The position numbers and the translations under genes are program-made. This document shows positions 54,432 to 64,000 of a stretch of 64,000 nt of DNA, one piece after another. This stretch comes from Durusdinium trenchii. Taxonomy: Eukaryota > Sar > Dinophyceae > Suessiales > Symbiodiniaceae. The stretch lies in the NCBI GenBank assembly GCA_963970005.1, contig CAXAMN010026484.1, positions 248,001 to 312,000 of the forward strand, read 5' to 3'. The notes under the pieces were generated by a model, which saw only the letters and a list, made by a program, of their open reading frames with translations, was not told where the DNA came from and did no database searches. The number at the start of each line of letters is the position of its first letter. Position 1 is the stretch's first letter.

Positions 54432-57400
54432 GCAAAAGCTCCAAGTGCTGGAGCTCTTTGCTGGCATCGGAGGTTGGCGTTTGGCGCTTGACTCGGCCGC
54501 TTGTGGCGCCTCCATTTCAGCCTACGACAGTGGACCTCACTGCAGTGACATCCCTAGTTGTGAGTAGACAGCGTGGTGTCAATAATCAATGACAGAAACG
54601 GCGTTCGAGAACTATGGAATTGCTGTACATTCTGTGATCGCGCAGCCATGCTAATCAGGTGAGGTTTATGCCCAAAACTTTGGCGAGAGCTGCTGCCGGC
54701 GGAACATTGTGCCTCGTGATGTATGTATGATTGGCGTATATTCTTGTTTGCCCGATGAGACTTTTGACCCGTTGAAGGGGTGGGTTGTTATATAAGTTTC
54801 TGTGTGGCTTACATGACATATATAAATTATACTGTCGTTGAATGTCTGGACCCTTTGACACTTTGGCTTTGAGACCCTGTGTCAGGGTGATCAGGCTGCA
54901 AGGTCTTTGACATGTCAGCACGACCTGACTTTGTCCCAGGAACAGCTGGGTCTCAAGGAACTGGACGGTTTTGATTTGCATTTGGGCAGCAAGAATTCTC
55001 AAGTGTAACATAGTGTAACACAAGTTAACGCAGCAGTTACACCTCAGATTGAGCCTGTCAAGTCCTGAGAAACACTTAGACTGTGTATACCCTGTGAATC
55101 GAGAACTCGAGAACGTGCCATGAACAAGTGCCTTAAGATGTCTAAACACAACAAACACAGTTCCAGAACAGCTGCAGCTGCAGAAGTCCTGCAAACAAGT
55201 AAGCTCAGCAGCTTAGCCCCCTTCCGAATCTTAACTCGTTGTTGCTGATTCTCTTTCCGAAAGCTGCAATCGTTTTCAGCATTCAGTCGGTGCCAGACAC
55301 TGCGAGCTGCCAGTGAATCCTGCAAGACCCATGTGGATAGATTTGGACAAGCTTCTATGTTCAATCGAGGTGGTTGATGTCACCACCCTGCCAGCCATTT
55401 TCGACTACACGAGAAGCAAAACAACGGGATCTTCAGGAGATTTGCTTTCCAATGACTCCATGCGAATAGCATTTGCAGCTTCTAGCCACGACACCACATT
55501 GTGCTTGTGGGAAGCCCCGACAAGAAGTCAATGAGACTACAGGTCAGAATGTGGGGATTCGGCATTCCCCAAGCAGAACAAGCTGCGTTGGGTGCTGTCG
55601 ATATGCTGCGTTGGGTCAGGACAAGCGCTGTGCTGCCCTGGAGCATTTGACCAAGATGTTGCCCAAACTTGAACGACCTCCTCGATGGATCGCCTTGGAA
55701 AACGTCAAAGGCTTACCGATTGCACGATGGAGCTCAAGATTTGCTCAAGCACCGACGTAAGCTGTTGAGTAGCTTCCTGAAAGATTTGATAAAACTTGCA
55801 TGAGGCCCCAGATCATCCCAGATTCCTAGGTATAGTCCCGTAAAGATTGTGTTTCTACATAATGTAATGATATGTTATAATGTTTTAGTGTTGGACCTTG
55901 ATTGATCTCGGACTGGAACCAATTTGATGGTAAGTTAAGCCAGCTTAACTACAGAGTTCCAAATTCCTTGTGACAGGTTTCAGTTTAACATAGTGTAACT
56001 AAAGCTGTCTTTGAAAAAGTGATCTGTGAGTCAGCAAAGGAGGATTCAAAGAATCAACGGAAAAGAAATATAATATGATTCCGATCCATTGTGATCGTGT
56101 GTCTATCTTTGGTCAATTTATGGGCTATCCCACTGCCAACTCGGTTGGAGGCATGTTGTGTGTGTGACTGGTATGAGTTGCGGAAAGAACGCAAACATGG
56201 AAAAGATGTCCAAAGATTTCCAGCACTCTCTGGAAAGCGGAAAGCAATGGCTTCTTGATGTTGAAGAAATAGAGTAGGATCGAATCACAAGAAACAGGAA
56301 TAATTCCGGAGGACAAACATTGGACATTGGAATTATTCCAACTCCAACCATCGAAGTGTTTCAGGGAATGTATTGAATGTACTATTGTTTGATAAACGGT
56401 TGGCCGATTAACACTGTACATATTACTGTAATATAGGTATACAATACTCACCACAACCTGTATGGTCAACTTTCCTAGCCACACAGGTCCTCTAAAGACG
56501 ACTTCGTCAGATTCCTTTGTGTTTGATGCAAATGCAATGCTGATGAGAGGGATTGCAGTACAAACATTTGTGGCCGATTTGTGTTGCCACATATTTGACG
56601 TGCATGTCGGCTGCAGCACCGCTGCAGCACCGCTGCAGCAATCGAACAAAGCAATCGGGTCGCCGTGGCTCCGGGGGTAGGCCGCGGATAGAGGAGGTAG
56701 CTACTGAGACGCTACTACACTGGACGGATAGCTCACGCACTCATTTGGTTCGTTTCTATCGCCTTCATTTCGATCCGACAGCGACCCAAATAGGTAGCTT
56801 GGATCGCTTTGCTTCGCAGCACTCCAGGCTTTCATGGAAGTGATGCATGCGGCAAATGGAGAGCTGCTTTGAGAAGTGCTGGCTTCCGTGATCGTGAGAC
56901 TTTCGGCTACGGGACAGCTCCGACTCCACAAAAGTGAATCCGCCTGGATTCGGGGGTGTTTTGCCTGACGTCACAACTATGACACAAGTCATGCTTTGGT
57001 TAAGAGGCTGTTGGCGAATCTAAGCGGCAAAGCCAAGCTTCTCGAACTCAGTTTCACATTTGGGCATGGGCTCATGGGCACGGTTCTATGCAATCGTTGC
57101 TTGGGCAACCCTTTCAATCGCTTTCAGCACTGCATGTTAGGATTATCCTTGATTTGATCAGCTTTGGAACGCCCAATCATCGTACTCGCTACTACCTTCT
57201 GGCAGAGCGAGAGACCAAGAACCTACAGTCGCTACCACCACCTTGCGTGAGGTGCCGGGCTTAGATTCAAGCAGAGGACGAAATATGATGGCCTTTGATG
57301 GCCTTTGCAGGTGCTTCCAAGGCTTTGGATGCAAGTAGACCCGGATGTAGGTAAAGATGATGTCCAGTGGCTTGTAGAAGAGATGTCCTATAAGTTTATA

Positions 57401-60400
57401 AGCCTATAGGCAAGTCATGCTTGTTTGCCAAGGCCCAACAAGGAGCATTTGCCACCAGGTGGGTGAACAGAAGTCCTGTGTCGTACTGTGTTGCAAACCT
57501 CTATGATCCTCTATGAATCATCAAAGAACAGTGTGAATTTGCGTTGTCTCGGATTGTGCACCTGCCCAAGTTGTAAACCATGAGAGCTTTGCTCTGAGAG
57601 ACGATCAAGGAAGCTGAACAAGAGAATCCTTTCAGGACAAATGTTCGCTGTCTTTCCTGCACCGACTTGGTTTCAGGAGTTCTGATTTCTGGACCATGGG
57701 CGGCAAATCGTCGTCACTCCCTGGATGAAGCGCATGCCTCCGCCAGGGCAAGGCCTCACCAAAAGGAGTGACACTGTGTGATACATGAATTTCAAGGCCC
57801 TATACATAGCCGTTGGTTACCAGAAGTGAATGGAGAAAGTGCTTTTGATCAATAGACTCAATAGACACCTGTTGTTGTCATTGTCGATTCTAGCACATTT
57901 TTGTGACGATTCGGTGGAAGGGTACGACGGGTAGGAGTGACTATATAGACAGCATATCTGCGACACCGCAGGAGAACATCTTCCGCACCGAGAGGCGAAA
58001 CTTTCTGCAGCACCTGCAGGACTCCGTGCCGATGACGGAATCGACCCGTGCGTCGTACGTAGAATTCAACGTTGAACAAGCTAATGAACGGATTTGCCAC
58101 TTTAACAGGCTCCACTTTCTGGATTGTTTAAGATACAATAGGGCAGAATCGGGCGATATCGGGCGATATGGTTGCATTTCAGTGTCATTTGAGAACGCTT
58201 GCTTGGAGAAGCGAAAACATTACCAGTTTAAATATAAATATTATATAAACATCACCAGTTTAAATCTATATAATTGTATATTATATATATGAAGCGTTTC
58301 ACAAAAGTGCTCCTTCAAGCAAAAAGCGCTACAAACACACAAAAAACACGCATGGATCCCCATCATATCCAACCCATGTCGGGGTGGTTCGCCACTTTTA
58401 AATTACGCTCGTTCTGCCGTAAATTTGCATGCATTTTGCGGGTGTCCACCTTTGGCCCAAGAAGATTTCAGCATACTCTAGTGTTCAACATCTTGAAAAA
58501 CATGCTCGTTTCATCAAACACATTAAAATGTGGCTCGTGTCATCAAAAATTGCTAGGAAACTCCAACAAGGTGCTCATTTCCTTGGTTCGCCGGAAAAAC
58601 GTGCAACCATTAAAGGTTTAGGTAATAAAGTTAGCACCTTGCTGTTGTATTCAAAGTCTTCGTTCTCGGCCTTCACCCGTAGCCGTGTAGCTACCGTTCT
58701 GAATGCAGGTCGCCTGCCGCCTTCCTCAGAGCTGTACTGAAGACAACCTGACTTTAGCAGGCGCGGCTAAAGCACGCTAAAGCCAACAATCAAGTTCCAA
58801 AGCCTTCTCGAACTCCTAACATTTTTTGTGTCATATATACACTTGAACTTGCGTTTATTCTTGTTGTTTCACATGCACATCTGTATTGCTATGGGAGTCC
58901 ACCCTGTGGGCTGCCTTGCATTCTAGTATTATATTTGTTTACATACAGTCATTTTCACGCATGAGCATGGCAATTCTGCGCTCAAAACATACACTTGTCT
59001 TCCAACGTGACATGGTCTAACCTGTGAGGCACTTCGAAATGGAAATTACTGCCACTGCCACGTGCCAGAAGTGATGCATTGCTGTTGTGCTTTGAAGAGC
59101 CGCAAGTCTTGGACACCAATGGGGACCTTCAACAACTGTTACAGCTGGGCCAGACGGTGGAAGGCCCCCCATGGCTTTGATTTGTGTTGAATTCACGTGA
59201 ATTGCCCACAAGCGTAATTATTTTGGATAATCAATGTAAGGATAAATAAGGCTTGTCAACTAATTGAAGTGGGTCAAAGAATGGCCAGACAGGTTCAAGT
59301 CATGTTAGTCAATCATCTTGATTTATCCTTTATCATTGAGGTTTGGAGGCTAGAGATGTTTGACCCAAGCTAGTTTTGGAGTACTAGTTGGGGACTCACA
59401 GAAGGGTTGTGCCAAGGGAACCCAAGGGAATCTATGTGGTGCCATCTTAGAGACTTGGCCAATCTTGACAGAACAATGTGGAATAATGGATCTTGAAACA
59501 CTTGAAGCATCTTGCAAACCGCTTAATGCGTATATTTAGTATGTATGATGATGTATGATGTATGTAAAGCATTGTGTAATTGATATGTACATATATGTCA
59601 ATGCTTGGCAGGAACGACTTGGACTGTGCAATCCAACATGTCGCCATGCAGACCTGTGGGCGATTTCTTGGAGCAGCTTCAAGAAGAGGAGATAGCGGAG
59701 ATTCTCGGCGTCAAGATTGCCGCGACAATTCTTAGCTCTTGTGGCTTTGGCTTTTCGGTGGATGGACTAGCAATTGTCAGAATCTTGCTTTGCTTTGTGC
59801 ATGTTGACAAGCACTCTTTGAGCCTGGATTTCGACATGTTCACAGCTGTCTACAGCCTGGGTTCACTCACCGCACCTGTATACTCACTCATGTTGAGAAG
59901 CGGGCCTGCCTCATCGCACCGCTGAGATCGATCACAGCCTGCTGAGATTTGCCATCCTCTCCGCTGCTTTCGGTGAGTGCTCCGCTTTCATTTCAGGCTA
60001 AGCCTTTCAGCAGAGATGCTTTCACGACCATATGCACCTGGACTCAGCTATGTTGGCCGCAAGGACCTCTGGTAGCTATGTGGTAGCTTGCAATGTAATG
60101 CCAAGATCTGCCAAGAGGATTTGCATGGAATTTTCCATCAGACAAGATGCCTAGAATTGCCTAGAAAGAAATTGATGGCTACGATTTGACTCGACATGAC
60201 TTGTTCAAGTCTTTGCGGACTTTTGGATGAACACCTCTGATCTTCAGGATGTCAGGAGTTTCTGCTTTACCGGCCATTACGGCAAGGCGGTTTCCGCGAT
60301 GATCGACTCAAAGACGCATTTGCCATCCATCTTTTGGATATAATATGATATAATTCGTTGGTTTTCTATGTTGCCTCCTGGAAAGCCACAAGAAGAGCTC

Positions 60401-61585
60401 AGAATGAAAGGTGAAGGAAACCGACAGATGGGTAGTCTTGAACTACCATGACTAGCTGACCAGCTACAGTCCAGAAGAAGTGTCTGAAAGTGTACTAGTT
60501 GTACTGATTTTTTCTCATTGCTCGCTTCATGCGGGGAGTCAGGCTTTGTGATTTCAAAGATTGTGCAAGATGGCCACGCCACACATGATGCAGGTGATGC
60601 ACAAGTCCAGTGGTTCTTTGCTTTACTTGGCAGATGAGCCTGTGGATCGCTCCGCTTTGCCAAAGAGTGTGGGCCTGGTGCGCTTCTTCAGCCCTAAGGA
60701 GATGCAGAAGAAAACACCACCATCAAACTTCAAACATGTCAATTCTTGCCCATAGACTGTGAGGTAGAGAAACTGTTCTTCATGAGTCAAACTTTTTGTG
60801 GTATGTAGTGATTTTAAGTAACATGTAATGAAATCGTTTGATCATATTGAATCATTCCCATGTAAACTCTTGAAGATGTCAAGGCACAGTTCCCAGCCAG
60901 CTTTTAGCCATGACCTTCCGCGGCAGCACCAAGCAAGCAAGGAGATTTTGAACTTCTTGGGCTTTCCTGAAAGCTACAAGTTGCCAAGGGACATGGAGTT
61001 GAAACATCGCTACAAGGCATGTCAAGGGTTTTGCTTCTATGGAAGCAGCAATACCATCAATAGACAAGAATGTGTCTCAGCCTACATTGCATGGTCTACA
61101 GAGCCATTCTTGCTTGGGGAGCCATGAGGTTTTACACAACTGTTTGGGGATCGGTCGATGTCGGTGGATTTCTGTGTGGGCCCTTGGGCACTTGAAAGAA
61201 ATGGAGCAGGAGCAGCAAAAAACGGCAAACGCATGCAACAGCTCTCAAAGGATTTTGCAGTTGGAGATTTGTGATATTTGATGTTTGAAGCCATTTGTGA
61301 TGTGTGAAGCTTTAAGATTTGTGATGTTTGAAGCCATTTGTGATGTTTGAAGCTTTAAGATTTGTGATGTTTGAAGCCATCTATGATGTTTGAAGCTTTT
61401 AGATTTGTGATGTTTGAAGCCATTTATGATGTTTGAGGCTTTAAGCTTTAAGCTTTGTGATGTTTGAAGCCATTTATTAGGATTTGTGATGTTTGAAGCC
61501 ACTTGTGTGCCAGGTGGTCGGCAACTCCATTGCTGTCTCTGTGGCTTCAGAGTTGCTGAGACTGCTGCTGCGCGGAGAGGCATAG
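54432..61585 (+). CDS. TRDMT1: tRNA (cytosine-38-C5)-methyltransferase, DNMT2 family, multi-exon
   Basis: Exons found: 54432-54544 (motif I, VLELFAGIGGWRLAL); from 54596 (TAFENYGIAVHS); about 55341 or 55370-55436 (motif IV, WLMSPPCQPF with the catalytic Cys); 55620-55710 (DKRCAALEHL...ALENVKG, motif VI); 56828-56897 (GF...LRSAGF); from 57141 (SFGTPNHRTRYYLL); from 59612 (PCRPVGDFLEQL); about 59926-59972 (SLLRFAILSAAF); 60248-60286 (SFCFTGHYGK, the CFT signature of DNMT2); 60594-60698 (SSGSLLYL...VRFFSPK); 60942-61016 (EILNFLGFPESYKLP); and 61514-61585 (VVGNSIAVSVASELL, TAG stop). Most junctions with both borders defined keep phase, and the spacing matches the animal protein. Donors include GA (after 55436, 56897, 60698) and GC (after 55710, 60286, 61016); acceptors are mostly AG|G. 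The N-terminal exon, one small exon before motif IV and parts of the variable region are not placed. The enzyme methylates C38 of tRNA-Asp. Confidence 0.9.
57903..58740 (+). CDS. Two AT-rich ORFs inside a TRDMT1 intron, unidentified
   Basis: A 129-codon frame (57903-58292, containing RRNFLQHLQDSVPMTESTRA and ERICHFNRLHFLDCL) is followed by overlapping frames at 58274-58621 and 58429-58740. The last contains KMWLVSSKIARKLQQGAHFL and ends at TGA. The base composition is lower in GC than the surroundings. The frame changes suggest a decayed inserted gene or an intron-nested element. I recognise no domain, and the relation to TRDMT1's variable region is uncertain. Confidence 0.27.
61263..61503. 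repeat. Tandem repeat in the last TRDMT1 intron
   Basis: About five to six copies of a 42-45 bp unit built from GATTTGTGATGTTTGAAGCC and ATTTGTGATGTTTGAAGCTT. It runs to within about 10 bases of the final exon's acceptor. Confidence 0.9.
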
Positions 61586-63008
61586 GACTCCACGGATATA
61601 TAAAATTCGCAAGTATCAAGTCGTCAAGTCGGCATGATCAGGATGTGAAGTATAATAGAGTGCACACATTCCAAGTCCAGTTGGAAGTAAGCGCACTTTT
61701 GTGTTGTAGACGGCTGGAAACTGCAGGGTGCAGAGCGGATCAAAGCTTTGGAAGAAATGCCTCACAGGCCGATTTGAAGCTCACTGTTGCACGGCGACAC
61801 ATGTTAGAATATGTTTCATGTGTGGAATTAGTTTGTTTAGTTGTGTTGACTTGTTTGGTAGGTTGGTGGCCTTAACATGACACTATTATGCATGCAGAAT
61901 GTGTTTCTTGTCCTTTCTCACATAGGCTTGAGTGCTGTCTAGGCTGACTCCTCAGTCATAATTCATAAGTGTGACAATCGGGAGCCTAAAGACTTAGTGG
62001 AGCCATTTGATCATTTGCTCCAAGAGAATTGTAACAGCATCGGTGCCACCAGGTCTTCTCATCATGGCGCCACCGATCCCAACGCGGGCTAACGAGCAAA
62101 AACAGACATGATTCTCGCACTGGTCAATTGCACGTGCATGCTGATTTGACACTACTCAAACTGTATCAGACAAGGGTGAGTTCTGGATTTGCTCTTGACT
62201 TTTGCAATCATGAGCAATTTTGGTGTTCCAGAGTGAGTTTTGAAACATATCATATTATGAAGGAGATTTGTTGGAAGGCCCCAGTACCGAAAGCTGTGCT
62301 TTTCTCTGCAAAAGTGACGTCCTTGATGCCGTCATGCAGTCGTGGGTTTGGATAGAATGAGACAGTTTGCAGTGCAAAGTCAGGATGGTTTGTCACAATT
62401 CAGGTTGTGTAGGTACTTGTAACCATCAAGTTCCCATTTTTCTCTTTTTTCTTTGTATAGCTTTGCCCACTGCCCGGCTGCTCCCCCCCGCAGGCCGAAC
62501 CAAGCGCAACAAGCAAGTGTGACCTCACCACAGGTGCTTGCGGTGCTTCACTCACCTGGTTAAGGTAATTTTAAGGTTCCTTCATGTGGTGGTGAATGGG
62601 CATCTTTTGGAAGTAAGGCCCAAACGTCTCACGCCCCACGTTGCTGCAAACAGGTATGTCATGTAGTTCGATGCCAAACAAGCAGCGCATGGATCTTGAA
62701 ATTGGAACAAAAACCGCATGTCCTTTCACAAACCTCCAGACTCTGGCAATGTATATAATGTACCTTGCTACAAAACTTTTGGCAGGAGCCGTCTTCCGCC
62801 AGCGGCTCTCGACCACCGTCGGGAGCCTCAAACGTGTGGGTGCTGTCTTAGTCGGTGCATGGTGAGGTGGGGACAAAACAGACAAGATCTACACAAACGG
62901 TTCAACAATAGATCGTGATGTAGCTGGGTTGAGTCTCAGTTGTGAACAAAGATCTTAAAACACATAGAGAGGGAGAGGGAGATGCCTTGCAGAAGTGAAT
63001 CTGTTAAG
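61586..63008. other. No gene recognised downstream of TRDMT1
   Basis: Contains short ORFs on both strands (62128-62355, 62571-62885) without clear exon borders, and a GA-rich stretch near 62965-62985. Confidence 0.38.
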
Positions 63009-63622
63009 ACTCAGCCACGAAAGGCCATCACGAAGCCACGAGCTTGGCACAGGCAAAAGTTGAGTGGCAGATCGAGCTCCTCCAGCACTTCTGCAGGCCA
63101 CTGGAGCTTGCATCCAGTAAATTTTCTTGAGACAGGTTGAAAGGAGGCCTCATCTTCCTTTAATTTGTTTTGATTTGTCTAGAATGGCATGCTTGGCTCA
63201 AGTCCTTGAGATTTGTTATGTGGTGGGTTGGGTGTGTCAGGGGGTGGGTGTGGGTTTGACAAGCATCGTAGTTGCAACTTTATCATCCGTTTGAGTGTAC
63301 AGGCAATGGTTCGGTAGTGCCAACCTCAGACAGTTCTCATTTGAGTCGTGAGTTGGCAGATGTGGATCGCTGAAATGGCTTCACAAGTTATGCTAGACAA
63401 TATTGACTCTGGTTTCATATAGGTATTTGGTTGTCGTTCCAGGGGAGCACTGTTTCTTCGAAGGGCAACGACCCACCTCATGCAATGAAGCTTTTGCCAC
63501 CTCGACTTGCTTTTGCTTTCAGAAGGGTGAGAGGGATAGATAAAGATCACAAAAAGGCCATAGAAAATGCAAAACATCATAAGGATCCAAAGAAGCTGAT
63601 CGTACCTGGTCCCTCTCCTTGA
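63009..63622 (+). CDS. Last exons of an unidentified gene
   Basis: Exon 63009-63116 follows a GTTAAG acceptor, reads SATKGHHEATSLAQAKVEWQ and then IELLQHFCRPLELAS, and ends in phase 1 at a GTAAAT donor. A second exon begins at 63443 after CGTTCCAG. Direct joining gives the frame REHCFFEGQRPTSC with an early TAA near 63540. The alternative frame is open for 60 codons to TGA 63620-63622 and reads more like protein (AIENAKHHKDPKKLIVPG), but it would need an unseen small exon between. The function is unknown. Confidence 0.4.
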
Positions 63623-64000
63623 ACTTTGCATCAGTTCTCTTCAGGCAAGCTCACCGACAGTTTCCTCTTCTTCCTCGGAGTGGCTAGGCCGCTGAGAACT
63701 CTCAAACTCCTTTGGGCATTGGTTGTCCGGCATTTTCTTCATTAGCAGTTTAGCATGTTTAATGCAGGTAAGGCTACTGATGTCTCAAATGACACCATCA
63801 GTCCATTTATTCTTGAAGTTCGTTGATGTGTTCCCCATAAACGGAACTAGCCTGCATCAGCATGAGTTGTCAGTATGAGCTCTCCAAGGCCTCTAGGAGT
63901 AGCCCTGCCAGAAACAGGTTGACGGATAATATAGTTTCACACATTTGGCATTTTTTCCACAAACATTTGGTGTTTCAAGAGGAGAGCGTCGCTAGCTCCT

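Overview
The window looks like nuclear DNA of a dinoflagellate, most likely a symbiodiniacean. Genes are split into very short exons. Acceptors are almost always AG|G, and donors include GC and GA as well as GT. Long stretches are non-coding, with many microsatellites and short dispersed repeats, and there is a 10-base N gap at 3507-3516. No bacterial features, rRNA or tRNA genes were recognised. Splice junctions here were placed by eye, using reading phase and family alignment from memory.

Layout. From 0 to 24 kb there is mostly non-coding DNA with isolated coding-like exons on both strands, tandem repeats, and a decayed dUTPase-bearing retroelement relic near 21.7-22.7 kb (minus). From 24.7 to 35.7 kb there are plus-strand exon sets that join in phase but that I could not name (24707-25572, about 28.0-29.1 kb, 30277-30710, 34250-34700). 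From 42.06 to 53.83 kb there is one intact-looking 11.8 kb retroelement on the minus strand, bounded by near-identical direct repeats of about 311/318 bp that end in CA dinucleotides. From 54.43 to 61.59 kb lies a recognisable TRDMT1 (DNMT2) tRNA-cytosine-methyltransferase gene on the plus strand, with at least ten exons. The last exons, of an unnamed plus-strand gene, are at 63.0-63.6 kb.

The retroelement is the main discovery. Its last ORF carries an N-terminal GIY-YIG-like nuclease, a CxC motif, and a reverse transcriptase with Penelope-like motifs. This is the permuted order described for N-terminal-endonuclease Penelope-like elements (the Naiad/Chlamys group). Five further ORFs lie upstream: a proline-rich protein with a globular C-terminus, a Myb/SANT-domain protein, an Arg/Ser-rich protein, a small KG-rich protein, and a coiled-coil protein. 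The coiled-coil ORF is in frame with the RT ORF, separated by a single TGA. Four of the ORFs are preceded by the same 11-12 nt acceptor-like motif ending in TTGTACAG. This suggests a polycistronic transcript resolved by (trans-)splicing, with the RT made by readthrough. Multi-ORF elements of this type are not ones I know to be described.
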